A stretch of DNA of 64,000 nt from Omphiscola glabra (Eukaryota; Mollusca; Gastropoda; Lymnaeidae), in NCBI GenBank assembly GCA_964017045.1, contig OZ024811.1:16948312-17012311 (forward strand), written 5' to 3'. This document shows, piece by piece, positions 24,110-35,129 of this stretch. How positions within the stretch are numbered: position 1 is the first letter of the stretch; every line of letters starts with the position of its first letter. Position numbers and translations under genes: made by a program. Under the pieces are notes generated by a model. It ran no database searches and had not been told where the DNA came from. It saw nothing but the letters and a program-made list of their open reading frames with translations.

Positions 24110-24335
24110 GATTGGTTTATTTAATACCTAAAGATTTGATTGGTTTATTTAAAACCTAAAGATTTGATTGTTTTATTTAAAACCTAAAGATTTGATTGGT
24201 TTATTTAAAACCTAAAGATTTGATTGGTTTATTTAAAACCTAAAGATTTGATTGGTTTATTTAAAACATAAAGATTTCATTGGTTTATTTAAGACTTAAA
24301 GATTTGATTGGTTTATTTAAGACTTAAATATTTTT
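24110..24335. repeat. 28-bp minisatellite, 8 copies
   Basis: Unit GATTGGTTTATTTAAAACCTAAAGATTT (given here as one 28-bp period; words GATTGGTTTATTTAAAACCT and AAAGATTT). The right-most copies are more diverged. Confidence 0.93.
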
Positions 24336-24588
24336 TTGTTATCATTAATTTTTTTTTAAAACCTCTCTCGTTATGAAATATTTAGATTTAAATAATTTTT
24401 AATTCACCGAAGAAAAAATACATCAAATAAATGTTTAAAAAAGTAATATTTAGCTCATAAAAATTAACGCTGGTCAAGCGGTAGAGATACATCTTTTACA
24501 TACATCTTTTACATACATTTTTTACATACATCTTTTACATACATCTTTGAATTCGTCTTAGAAGAATGTGTGTTAGATTATGTTAAGG

Positions 24589-24777
24589 CAGCGGTTCTCA
24601 ACCTGTGGGTCGCGACCCCTTTGGGGGTCGCACGACCCTTTCCCAAGGGTCGCCAAAGACCATCTGAAAAAACTTATGTTCTACAGTTTTGAAGTAGCAA
24701 AGAAAACAATTTTTGTGGCTGGGGGTCGCCACAACGTGAGGAACTGTAGAAAAGGGTCGCGGCATTGAGAACCACTG
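24589..24777. mobile_element. SPIN-like hAT MITE, copy A (intact, perfect 8-bp duplication)
   Basis: 189-bp element with terminal inverted repeats starting CAGCGGTTCTCAACCTGTGG and ending GGCATTGAGAACCACTG. A perfect 8-bp target duplication TGTTAAGG (24581-24588 and 24778-24785) is the hallmark of hAT transposition. Internal words GTCGCGACCCCTTTGGGG, CGCCAAAGACCATC and AACGTGAGGAACTGTA match what I remember of the SPACE INVADERS (SPIN) non-autonomous hAT family. The structure is seen directly; the family name is from memory. Confidence 0.85.
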
Positions 24778-24789
24778 TGTTAAGGGGAG

Positions 24790-25550
24790 TTTATTTGTTT
24801 ATTTTTTTTTCTTGTAATTTTCTCTTTTTTTACTTGTGAAGTTAGGGCTAGTGAATACAGAATAGGGTATGTTTGTCTTATTTCATCTGTGAAGTTATTG
24901 TTGGAGAGTCAGACATTGTTCTTAAATTATTATGTGCACATATAACAACGGTCCTCATTGGATAAATAGATTAAACATTTGCAACAGATAAATAAAACAC
25001 GCTCCGAAACGACTAGACCGAATTCTCAAAGGGCTGAATGAAGTTCTAAAAAGCCATATTTCCCGTTAAGTCAATGAAAAAACATTCAAAGAAACGTCGC
25101 GATACCCCTCTGCAAACATAGGAGCCATTATGATCAATGCATTGAACGTGGGATGATCTTTCGTGGGCCCTCAAAATTTAGAAGAAGAAGAACCGAATCT
25201 TAATTAGTAAGTGAGAGGACGAAAAGTGGCTGAAATATTCAAACAAGAATCTAAATCCACAAACATGATGTTGCGAAGACGACTATTTGGATAAAAAAAA
25301 ACACGGATCTGTGAATCACACCTGATGGAGATTGATCACGGGAGATGCATTTCCCAGGGCGAGGCACAAGTCTAAAAAATCAAAGCCTTGAATATTCACA
25401 AATCTCAAAAAGACAATAAGATGTTAACGAATTGTCCCTTTTCTTTCTTCCACACAGAGTACTTAGAAAGACATGTTCGTGACTAGACAGCCAGTGTGAG
25501 AAATAAAGATGTCTCCATCGTGAAGATTGTATATGTAGTTTACATAAGAA
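24790..25550. other. No gene seen
   Basis: Mixed AT-rich sequence. No exon, tandem repeat or bounded element was recognised. Confidence 0.45.
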
Positions 25551-25556
25551 CTTGTT

Positions 25557-25714
25557 GCTCAGTTCGCACGCTCAAATTTTCGTCATTTTTCTTCAAAATT
25601 TCGTCAAATTTCTGTTCGAACGTACTATTCTGTAGCACAACAAATTGCGCTGATGAGAGATTTGACGAAGATTTGACGACAATTTGACGAAGATTTAATC
25701 GTGTGAACTGAGCG
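25557..25714. mobile_element. Harbinger-like MITE, divergent copy
   Basis: Terminal inverted repeats GCTCAGTTCGCACGCTCAAA and, at the right, TTTAATCGTGTGAACTGAGC. Same architecture and internal CGAACGTACTATTCTGT motif as the 1054-1226 element, but a distinct subfamily. Several TTTGACGAAGA repeats lie inside. Confidence 0.65.
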
Positions 25715-26029
25715 TAAGGAATATTCAGGAGAATTTCAAGAACAATGTCTCGCTTTAAAAAGAAATGCCAAAAGTTTATCACAAAACGTTTTGCATCCAA
25801 TCATCTTACACGTTATGAAATGTATTTATGATATCAAAAAAATGTTCATGTAGTGTAAAATTGTTTTTTTTAAATCTTAGAGCAAAGACCAACACATAGT
25901 ATAAAAGTATGTTTTTTTAGCGTATTTTGTAACTATATACTGAAGTATCGTTGTCTCAATGATATATACGTTGGGCAATTAGGAGTCGGGGTAGAGCCAA
26001 TGATAAGAAAGACAATCCCAAGGTTGTGT

Positions 26030-26290
26030 TAAATCAATAATCATAAATACTCTTAAAAGGCCTGGGTAATACACAAACCGTGTGTGACACGAATGACCAT
26101 AAATACTCTTAAAAGGCCAGGGTAATGCACAAGCCGTGTGTGACAAGAATGACCATAAATACTCTTAAAAGGCCAGGGTAATACACAAGCCGTGTGTGAC
26201 ACCAATGAACATAAATACTCTTAAAGGACCAGGGTAAAACAGAGGCCGTGGATGTAACAAATGACCATAAATACCATAAGAACTGACAAG
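26030..26290. repeat. 57-bp minisatellite, 4-5 copies
   Basis: Unit CATAAATACTCTTAAAAGGC followed by CAGGGTAATACACAAGCCGTGTGTGACA and CGAATGAC. Minus-strand frames are artefacts. Confidence 0.92.
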
Positions 26291-26389
26291 CCACTCAAAT
26301 AGTTATGGAGATCGATAATGTTCTCGCATTTTGTGTTTACTTTGTTGAACCAGCTGTCACCATGTTTAATGATGGTAAAGTTGATATGA

Positions 26390-26725
26390 AGGTTGGGGGG
26401 GTGGGGGAGGCAAGTCGTAGGGGGAGAAAGGTACTGACCCCGTCCTAATGGGGGGAGGTGGGGTTGGAGGCAAGTCGGAGGCGGAGAAAGGTACTGACCC
26501 CCGTCTTAATGGGGGGAGGTGATGTGGGAGGCAAGTCGGAGGCGGAAAAAGGTACTGACCCCCGTCTTAATGAGGGGGGGCCAAGTCGGAGGGGGAGAAA
26601 GGTACTGACCCCGTCCTAATGGGGGAAAGGCAAGTAGGAGGGGGAGAAAGGTACTGACCCCGTCCTAATGGGGGGAGGGGGAAGGCAAGTCGGAGGCGGG
26701 GGAAGGCACTGGCCCACGTCCTAAT
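26390..26725. repeat. G-rich ~60-bp minisatellite, 6 copies
   Basis: Unit built from GGCAAGTCGGAGGCGGAGAA, AGGTACTGACCCCGTCCTAA and TGGGGGGAGG. The G-runs on the plus strand could form quadruplex structures. Confidence 0.92.
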
Positions 26726-26774
26726 ATAACTACAGTCACAAAAATTTAGCATTGAATAATGTTTATAATTGAGT

Positions 26775-26872
26775 CTCCAGTACTAAATGTATAGTCGATA
26801 GAGGTCAGTACTAAATGTATAGTCTATACAGGTCATTACTAAATGTATAGTCGATAGAGGTCAGTACTCATT
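26775..26872. repeat. ~35-bp short repeat, 3 copies
   Basis: Three units of AGTACTAAATGTATAGTCGA followed by TAGAGGTC. Confidence 0.85.
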
Positions 26873-26938
26873 TCTGTTTTCATTACACTAAGTATGTTGC
26901 AACATTTCACCAACCCAGCAAATATTCGGACTGTAGGG

Positions 26939-27142
26939 CAGTGGTTCTCAACCTGTGGGTCGCGACCCTTTTCGGGGTCGAAGGACCCTTTCACAGAGGT
27001 CGCCAAAGACCATCGGAAAACACATATACTCACTCTAAAGTTATGTAGTAGCCACGAAAATAATTTTGTGGTTGGGGGGGTCGCCACAACATGAGGAACT
27101 GTATTAAAATGGTCGCGACATTGGGAAGGTTGAGAACCACTG
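26939..27142. mobile_element. SPIN-like hAT MITE, copy B
   Basis: 204-bp element: CAGTGGTTCTCAACCTGTGG at the left, AAGGTTGAGAACCACTG at the right. Flanks CTGTAGGG (26931-26938) and CTGTAGAG (27143-27150) match at 7 of 8 bases. It is clearly the same family as copy A (GGTCGCGACCCTTTT, CGCCAAAGACCATCGGAAAA, ACATGAGGAACTGTATTAAA). Confidence 0.85.
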
Positions 27143-27369
27143 CTGTAGAGCCAATTGCAAAGGGAATTAACCCATTATAATATATGAGTATGGGACGCAA
27201 CTCACTAAATAAGCTCAAAGGGAAGCATGGCCTCAGGAAATAACGTCAACCGATCGTCGAAAGTGTTCCGTTAAGAAGGCCATGGCATGTGTCTCATGTA
27301 ACATCAAATGCAACGTAGACTCGTCCGAACTAATGTTACTACGCTCCCTCACTAGTAGACTTCTTCAGG

Positions 27370-27735
27370 AGAAAAGTGTGCGCGCGTGTGTGCAAGTGAG
27401 TGTGTATGCGTGGGCGTGGCTGTGTGTAAACGTCTGTATGTCTATTTATGTGTGTGTATGTGTGTGTGTGTATGTGCGTGCGTTTGTGTGTTTGTGCGTA
27501 TGCATGCGTGTGTATGTGTGTGTGCATGTGTGAGTGTGTGTGTGTGTGTTTGTGTGTATGTGTGCGTGCGTATGTTTTTGCGTTTGTGTGTTTATTCGTC
27601 TATATGTCTATGTATGTGCGCATATGTGTGTGTATGTGTACATATGTGCGTTTGTGTGTTTATACGTCTGTATGTCTACTTATGTGTCCATGTGTATGTG
27701 TGTGTGTGTTTGTGTCTTTGTGTGTATGTGTGTGA
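27370..27735. repeat. (TG)n-rich cryptic repeat
   Basis: GT-rich simple sequence with TGTGTGTATG and TGCGTTTGTGTG blocks. Cys/Val-rich plus frames over it are artefacts of simple sequence. Confidence 0.93.
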
Positions 27736-27879
27736 AAAAGGAGGGACAGATTAAACATAACTTTTGGGAAAAGTTCTCCGGAAATATACGGACCGAACAA
27801 GAACAAGAACGAATGTGGAAGGTGAATAGGAACCAAACAGCAATTGTATAGTCTATATCAGTATCCCACGCTAGTAGCA

Positions 27880-30110
27880 ATTATAAAAAGAGCAGGCAAT
27901 GGTAGGTGGGACATTTAGAATTAATGCCAAACGACAGAGGCGTATAGAGGGCACATCACCTAAACCTCAGAGGAAAACGGCTCAAGGGCAGACCTAGTCT
28001 TAGATGGCAGACCTAGTCTTAGATGGCAGACCTAGTCTTAGATGGCAGACCTAGTCTTAGATGGCAGACCTAGTCTTAGATGGCAGACCTAGTCTTAGAT
28101 GGCAGACCTAGTCTTAGATGGCAGACCTAGTCTTAGATGGCAGACCTAGTCTTAGATGGCAGACCTAGTCTTAGATGGCAGACCTAGTCTTAGATGGCAG
28201 ACCTAGTCTTAGATGGCAGACCTAGTCTTAGATGGCAGACCTAGTCTTAGATGGCAGACCTAGTCTTAGATGGCAGACCTAGTCTTAGATGGCAGACCTA
28301 GTCTTAGATGGCAGACCTAGTCTTAGATGGCAGACCTAGTCTTAGATGGCAGACCTAGTCTTAGATGGCAGACCTAGTCTTAGATGGCAGACCTAGTCTT
28401 AGATGGCAGACCTAGTCTTAGATGGCAGACCTAGTCTTAGATGGCAGACCTAGTCTTAGATGGCAGACCTAGTCTTAGATGGCAGACCTAGTCCTAGATG
28501 GCAGACCTAGTCTTAGATGGCAGACCTAGTCTTAGATGGCAGACCTAGTCTTAGATGGCAGACCTAGTCTTAGATGGCAGACCTAGTCTTAGATGGCAGA
28601 CCTAGTCTTAGATGGCAGACCTAGTCTTAGATGGCAGACCTAGTCTTAGATGGCAGACCTAGTCTTAGATGGCAGACCTAGTCTTAGATGGCAGACCTAG
28701 TCTTAGATGGCAGACCTAGTCTTAGATGGCAGACCTAGTCCTAGATGGCAGACCTAGTCTTAGATGGCAGACCTAGTCTTAGATGGCAGACCTAGTCTTA
28801 GATGGCAGACCTAGTCTTAGATGGCAGACCTAGTCTTAGATGGCAGACCTAGTCTTAGATGGCAGACCTAGTCTTAGATGGCAGACCTAGTCTTAGATGG
28901 CAGACCTAGTCTTAGATGGCAGACCTAGTCTTAGATGGCAGACCTAGTCTTAGATGGCAGACCTAGTCTTAGATGGCAGACCTAGTCTTAGATGGCAGAC
29001 CTAGTCTTAGATGGCAGACCTAGTCTTAGATGGCAGACCTAGTCTTAGATGGCAGACCTAGTCCTAGATGGCAGACCTAGTCTTAGATGGCAGACCTAGT
29101 ATTAGATTGCAGACCTAGTCTTAGATGGCAGACCTAGTCTTAGATGGCAGACCTAGTCTTAGATGGCAGACCTAGTCTTAGATGGCAGACCTAGTCTTAG
29201 ATGGCAGACCTAGTCTTAGATGGCAGACCTAGTCTTAGATGGCAGACCTATTCTTAGATTACAGACCTAGTCTTAGATGGCAGACCTAGTCTTAGATGGC
29301 AGACCTAGTCTTAGATGGCAGACCTAGTCTTAGATGGCAGACCTAGTCTTAGATGGCAGACCTAGTCTTAGATGGCAGACCTAGTCTTAGATGGCAGACC
29401 TAGTCTTAGATGGCAGACCTAGTCTTAGATGGCAGACCTAGTCTTAGATGGCAGACCTAGTCCTAGATGGCAGACCTAGTCTTAGATGGCAGACCTAGTC
29501 CTAGATGGCAGACCTAGTCTTAGATGGCAGACCTAGTCTTAGATGGCAGACCTAGTCCTAGATGGCAGACCTAGTCTTAGAGGGCAGACCTAGTCTTAGA
29601 GGGCAGACCTAGTCTTAGATGGCAGACCTAGTCTTAGATGGCAGACCTAGTCTTAGAGGGCAGACCTAGTCTTAGAGGGCAGACCTAGTCTTAGATGGCA
29701 GACCTAGTCTTAGATGGCAGACCTAGTCCTAGATGGCAGACCTAGTCTTAGATGGCAGACCTAGTCTTAGATGGCAGACCTAGTCTTAGATGGCAGACCT
29801 AGTCTTAGAGGGCAGACCTAGTCTTAGATGGCAGACCTAGTCTTAGATGGCAGACCTAGTCCTAGATGGCAGACCTAGTCTTAGATGGCAGACCTAGTCT
29901 TAGATGGCAGACCTAGTCTTAGATGGCAGACCTAGTCTTAGAGGGCAGACCTAGTCTTAGATGGAGGGATGATATGGAAAATGATCTACAGCAGCTGGGA
30001 ATCCAAGCATGGAAAAAGAAAACCAGCAGTTAGGTCTGAGTGGGAGGAAGTTGTGAGGCAGGCTAAAGCCCTACACGGACTGTAGCGCCATAGGGATGGA
30101 TTCGGTAACC
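27880..30110 (+). mobile_element. LINE C-terminal fragment interrupted by a satellite
   Basis: Left of the satellite, one frame reads VGHLELMPNDRGV, a stop, then RAHHLNLRGKRLKGRPSLRW. Right of it the same reading resumes as LRWRDDMENDLQQLGIQAWK. After a frameshift it ends SEWEEVVRQAKALHGL and a stop at about 30085. This is the standard C-terminal signature of a non-LTR retrotransposon polyprotein (GRPxLRWxDD...W...AKxLHGL). Two nonsense codons and a frameshift show it is dead. The 19-bp satellite lies exactly at the GRPSLRW codons. Confidence 0.82.
27987..29962. repeat. 19-bp satellite, 104 copies, no net indel
   Basis: Unit GGCAGACCTAGTCTTAGAT. The first unit starts at 27987 and the last ends at 29962: 1976 bases, exactly 104 units, and spot checks at 28025, 28500 and 29108 are in register. 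Variants are single substitutions: CCTAGAT, AGAGGG, ATTAGATT. They cluster in the right half, while the first 26 or so units are identical. The unit is the GRPSLR coding stretch of the surrounding LINE. Confidence 0.97.
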
Positions 30111-30114
30111 GATA

Positions 30115-30655
30115 TGCGAATTTAAATTAGGCTCGCACTAAGAAAACTGTATATAGTATAAATAATTAACACCAACAAAAAACTACTTCATAAATAATTA
30201 TCACCAATAAGAAATTATGAAATAAATAACTAAAAAGAGAAACAAATATTTTTTTTTAAAAATAATAATGGTTATTTTAAAAAAAAATGATACATTGTAA
30301 TGTGTTCTTCCCATTGCCGAGAAAGCAAACGGGCAAAAACATATTTAAATTACCATTTATTTCATGTCTTGACATGAAGAACCCTAGGATTGTTGGACAC
30401 TTCAGTTGTCTCTATAACCGTCGCAGGATGACACAATAATTATTGGACATTTCAGTTGCCTCTATAACTGTAACACTGGGGCAAAAATACGAGTAATAGG
30501 CAAATAAATGGATGTGTTCAGAATTTGTTACGTAAATTGTAACTACTTGAGGTATGATTTAATTTATTATTTAACTATTTTAAGCTAATATCAACACACT
30601 CACACTTACATTCAATGGCACTCTCTCACTCGCTCACTTCTATTAATACTATTAC
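30115..30655. other. No gene seen
   Basis: AT-rich sequence. One ~70-bp piece around GGACATTTCAGTTGCCTCTATAAC occurs twice (about 30392-30422 and 30443-30470). Confidence 0.45.
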
Positions 30656-30657
30656 TA

Positions 30658-31640
30658 ATATGTTGGAAAATTATCGCCCCGTCTCTAATCTACCATTTTT
30701 ATCAAAAATTTTAGAGAAAGTCATTCTTCCCCAGCTCCTGCAATCACCTCACTCAGTGTGACTTGTTTGAGCCTTTTCAGTCAGCATACAGGACGCATCG
30801 CTCTACTGAGACATCCCTGTTGCGCGTCGTATATGACCTTCTGTCGTCTTGTGGTGAGGGCTAGATATCCATTTTGTCGTTACTTGATCTATCGGCAGCG
30901 TTCGATGCGCATGACCACGGCAGACGTCTCCAACGTCTGCAAAAAACGTTCGGTTTCATCAAAACCGTCCTGGGATGATTCCGCTCATATCTGACAAATC
31001 GGGTCCAATCAGTTATCACAAACGGCTTGACCTCCAAGTAATCCATTATTGAATTCGGAGTACCCCAAGGCTCGGTTCTAGGCCCGGTGCTTTTCATTAT
31101 GTACTTTCAGCCCCTGGGTGCAGTGATCAAACAGCTTGACATGGTATATCATATGGTCGCGGATGATACCCAACTTCAGAAATCCGTAATCCCTTCTCAG
31201 TTCCCTCAGCTTCTTAATATGGCACAGAAGACAGTGGAGTCAGTTAAGCACTGGATGACAATAAATAAGCTTAAATTGAACGATAAAAAGACTGAGCTAA
31301 TCCTCATTGCTACCGCTCGAAAGCTAAAATCTTTAAACAACACACCATCCCTTGCTCTCTCATGCGTGCAGATTGAGTTTGCTCAAACAGTGCGAAACCT
31401 GAGTGTCTACTTAGACAGAACACTAACTATGGAAAATCACATTAACATGATTTGCAAGACAATTTTTCTAGAGCTGCTCAGAATTAGTCATCTCAGACCT
31501 TTCTTAACGTTTGATGCATCAAAGAGGCTGATGTCTGCATTCGTGCTATCACGCATAATGCTCTCATGGTAGGTCTCCCAGCTACGCTCCTGGATAAAAT
31601 TCAAAAAGCACAGAATAATGTGGCCGCATTGTTCTTCGTA
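30658..31640 (+). mobile_element. Degenerate LINE reverse transcriptase
   Basis: Successive reverse transcriptase blocks are readable across frameshifts and stops: ENYRPVSNLPFLSKILEKVI; FQSAYRTHRSTETSLLRVVY; LLDLSAAFDA; GVPQGSVLGPVLFIMY; and the catalytic motif as VADDTQL (normally YADD). After these come thumb-region sequences VKHWMTINKLKLNDKKTEL and LSVYLDRTLTMENHI. The open part is 31087-31572. The order and spacing are those of a Jockey/CR1/Rex-like non-LTR element. The Tyr-to-Val change at the YADD box and the multiple frame breaks show it is inactive. The endonuclease domain is absent. Confidence 0.88.
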
Positions 31641-31649
31641 AACGCAAAT

Positions 31650-31995
31650 TCGACATTAGTTTAGCACAAGATCAGGTTGACACCAGGACATGGTGTCACT
31701 ACACACAACATTGTTGACACCACATTAGTATAGCACAAGATCAAGTTGATAACTATGGCGTCACAAGACAGAGCAGGGCTGTCACAAGACAGAGCAGGGC
31801 TGCCACCAAATTAGTGTAGCATAACTCACGTTGACACCAGAACATGTTGTCTCTATGCACAACATTGTTGACACCATATTATTGTAGCACAAGATCAGGT
31901 TGATTCCAGAACATGGTGTCCCTACACAGAGCATTGTTAACACCACATTAGTGTAGCACAAGTTTAGGTTGATACCAGAACATGTTGTCATGAAT
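31650..31995. repeat. ~69-bp minisatellite, 5 copies, abutting the LINE fragment
   Basis: Unit includes CATTAGTGTAGCACAAGATC, AGGTTGACACCAGAACATGG and TGTCCCTACACACAACATTG. It begins where homology to the reverse transcriptase ends. Confidence 0.88.
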
Positions 31996-32119
31996 CCTAC
32001 TTTTTTTTTAATTTATGATTTGTAAATACATCAAAGTCACATAGATCCTTCTGCAAAGACAGCCCAGTATTGATGATTCTTGATACAAATGACACCAGCT
32101 ATTTTTTTGTTCATATTAA

Positions 32120-32810
32120 CTCTTTAACTATAGTGTGCCTTGGAAGTGGGTTTGTGATAAGCTGAGCATTTCTTTGCAAGGACTAAGTATGTGGAGTGTG
32201 TGCCCTTGTATGAAATGGGTTTGCAACTATAAATATGGGATGTACCAGTGGAAGCGAGGGCTGTGTCTTTGGAGAGAGTTTTTTACCATTAGATGGAAGT
32301 TTTTGGTTTCCTTTTTGGAGATAGTTTTTTAACATTTGACGGGATAGTTGTGCCAATGGAAAGGAAAGTTTTGTCTTTAAAGACAAGGTTATGTACCATT
32401 GGAATTGAGCGTTGTACGAGTGGATGAGAGGGTTGTGCTATGAAAAGCGAGGGTTGTACCATTTAAAAGTGATAGTTGTACCAGTGGACTGGAGGGTTGT
32501 ATCGTTGGGAGGGAGAGTTGTACCTTTGGGAGGGAGAGTTGTACCGTTGGAAGGGAGAGTTGTAGCATTGGAAGGGAGAGTTGAGCCATTGGAAGGGAGA
32601 GTTACACCTTTGGGAGGGATAGTTGGAAAAGAGGGTTGTGTAATTATAAGGAAGTGGCGGGTCATTATAAAGAAGGTTTATATCATTATACGCAAGGGTT
32701 GTGTTGACATACATGTATGCATACAGAGAATTGAACATTATAAGGAAGGTTTAAGTCATGGTAGCGGAGACCTGTAGTACTTGACGGGAGGTTTTTGCAA
32801 TTGAACGTGA
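32120..32810. repeat. Diverged flank of the 21-bp satellite
   Basis: Degenerate 20-22-bp units of the type GGGAGAGTTGTACCATTGGAA that merge into the homogeneous array to the right. Frames of 60-135 codons here are repeat artefacts. Confidence 0.8.
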
Positions 32811-34245
32811 TTTTGTGCCATTGAACGTGAGGGTTGTGCCATTGAACGTGAGGGTTGTGCCATTGAAAGTGAGGGTTGTGCCATTTAATGTGAGGGTTGT
32901 GCCATTGAACGTGAGGGTTGTGCCATTGAAAGTGAGGGTTGTGCCATTTAAGGTGAGGGTTGTGCAATTGAAGGTGATGTTTTTGCCAATGAACGTGGGG
33001 GTTGTGCAATAGAACTTGAGGGTTGCGCCAGTAAACGCGAGGGTTGAGCCAGTAAACGTGATGTTGTGCCAGTGAACGTGAGGGTTGTGCCATTAAACGT
33101 GATGTTGTGCCATTGAAAGTGAGAGTTGTGCCATTAAAATTGAGGGTTGTGCCATTGAACGTGAGAGTTGTGCCATTGAACTTGAGGGTTGTGCCATTGA
33201 AAGTGAGGGTTGTGCCATTGAAAGTGAGGGTTGTGCCATTGAACGTGAGGGTTGTGCCATTTAAAGTGAGGGTTGTGCCATTGAAAGTGAGGGTTGTGCC
33301 ATTGAAAGTGAGGGTTATGCCATTGAAAGTGAGGGTTGTGCCATTGAAAGTGAGGGTTGTGCCATTGAAAGTGAGGGTTGTGCCATTGAAAGTGATGTTG
33401 TGCCATTGAAAGTGAGGGTTGTGCTATTGAACGTGAGCGTTGTGCCATTGAAAGTGAGGGTTGTGCCATTGAACGTGAGGGTTGTGCCATTGAAAGTGAG
33501 GGTTGTGCCATTGAAAGTGAGGGTTGTGCCATTGAAAGTGAGCGTTGTGCCATTGAAAGTGAGGGTTGTGCAATTGAACGTGAGGGTTGTGCCATTGAAA
33601 GTGAAGGTTGTGCCATTGAAAGTGAGGGTTGTGCTATTGAACGTGAGCGTTGTGCCATTGAAAGTGAGGGTTGTGCCATTGAACGTGAGGGTTGTGCCAT
33701 TGAAAGTGAGGGTTGTGCCATTGAAAGTGAGGGTTGTGCCATTGAAAGTGAGGGTTGTGCCATTGAAAGTGAGGGTTGTGCCATTGAAAGTGAGCGTTGT
33801 GCCATTGAAAGTGAGGGTTGTGCCATTGAAAGTGAGCGTTGTGCCATTGAAAGTGAGGGTTGTGCCATTGAATGTGAGGGTTGTGCCATTGAAAGTGAGG
33901 GTTGTGCCATTGAAAGTGAGGGTTGTGCCATTGAAATTGAGGGTTGTGCCATTGAAAGTGAGTGTTGTGCCATTGAACGTGAGTGTTGTGCCATTGAACG
34001 TGAGGGTTGTGCCATTGAAAGTGAGTGTTGTGCCATTGAAAGTGAGTATTGTGCCATTGAACATGAGGGTTGTGTCATTGAAAGTGAGTGTTGTGCCATT
34101 GAAAGTGAGTGTTGTGCCATTGAAAGTGAGTGTTGTGCCATTGAACGTGAGGGTTGTGCCATTGAAAGTGAGGGTTGTGCCATTGAACGTGAGGGTTGTG
34201 CCATTGGACGTGAGGGTTGTGCCATTGAAAGAGAAGGTTGTGCGA
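32810..34245. repeat. 21-bp satellite, about 68 copies
   Basis: Unit GTGAGGGTTGTGCCATTGAA(A). Because 21 is a multiple of three, frames stay open on both strands (for example 363 and 312 codons on minus, 290 on plus) as heptapeptide repeats such as GTTLTFN, MAQPSLS and PLKVRVV. Three unrelated heptapeptides from one array argue against a real protein. Confidence 0.95.
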
Positions 34246-34249
34246 CATA

Positions 34250-35050
34250 TCAAGGTTTGGCAAAGTGATTAGTGGGCCACTTTGTATTGCTAAATTAGTT
34301 CGGTTATATACTACATATCATAAAAAGGGACCAGCCGAGCTGGGGACGATTTTGTTATGGGTGTAAGGGGGATGAAGGAGGACATTTACATGAACGACAA
34401 CATAATATCAGACCTGACATTATATCCCGGTGTCACTGTCCGGGTATAGCCTATACTATTAGTGGATGACCTTAACACCGATCAGTTACAGGCGTTGAAT
34501 ACAGACCACCTGACGTTGACGCCACGGTAACACTCGGTCACTAGTAGATGGTGTAGGGTAGGGATGGTGGGGTTTTGTGTACCGTTCGTGCCTCTGATAT
34601 ATATTTCAATCGTAGAAAATTACAGCATAGTTTTGAAGTTGAGATACAATTGTTGATACTGCGAAACAATGGTCACTATATTTTTTATTTACAGTCTTTC
34701 TCAAGAGCAGCGCTCCTCAAACTTTTGTAGAAATAGCACTTGGGGTACATCATGGAAGGTGTTACATAAAGATGTAAAACAAAACATATGCAGCTATCTA
34801 TCCGAATTATGAAAAATGAAATTTACTTTGAACGGTTGATTTCAAAAGGCTCCACTTTCAGATTTCTGAGGATCCCTGCTCTTGGTGTTGGTTATAAACA
34901 TTATTATTGGGGTGAATTCGCTAAATTAAGACACAGCTGTGAAAACGATGCCTAATAATGTATATGAAATATTCAAATGGTTGTCTTAAAAAGAAAATGT
35001 ATCCACTATTAAGGTGGTGTGGCTTTGAACCCAATAAGATGTGTCCCACG
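34250..35050. other. No gene seen; possible hAT remnant at 34711-34879
   Basis: The stretch starting CAGCGCTCCTCAAACTTTT and ending TCTGAGGATCCCTG has short inverted ends like hAT termini, but the flanking 8-mers do not match well. No exon seen. Confidence 0.4.
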
Positions 35051-35057
35051 GGTTGTC

Positions 35058-35122
35058 TATAAATAATTGTTTTTTCGCTGGAGATTCGTTTCTTTAGATC
35101 TAGCGACCATTTTTCACTCTAT
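35058..35122 (+). promoter_or_regulatory. Candidate Kazal-3 promoter and non-coding first exon
   Basis: TATAAATA at 35058-35065, followed by a possible 5' UTR exon ending CACTCTAT|GTGAGC (donor at 35123). It would splice to the acceptor at 36161-36162. Proposed by analogy with Kazal-2; no transcript evidence. Confidence 0.3.
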
Positions 35123-35129
35123 GTGAGCT

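Noticed and set aside
27282..27851. Cys/Val-rich frames
   Set aside because: Products of TG-rich simple sequence.
33134..34253. Open frames of 363 and 312 codons (minus) and 290 codons (plus)
   Set aside because: They lie in a 21-bp tandem array, which keeps several frames open on both strands with unrelated heptapeptides. No splice sites or homology.
34711..34879. hAT-like element with CAGCGCTCCTCAAAC end
   Set aside because: Inverted ends are short and the flanking 8-mers CTCAAGAG and CTCTTGGT do not form a duplication, so it is kept only as a possible remnant.
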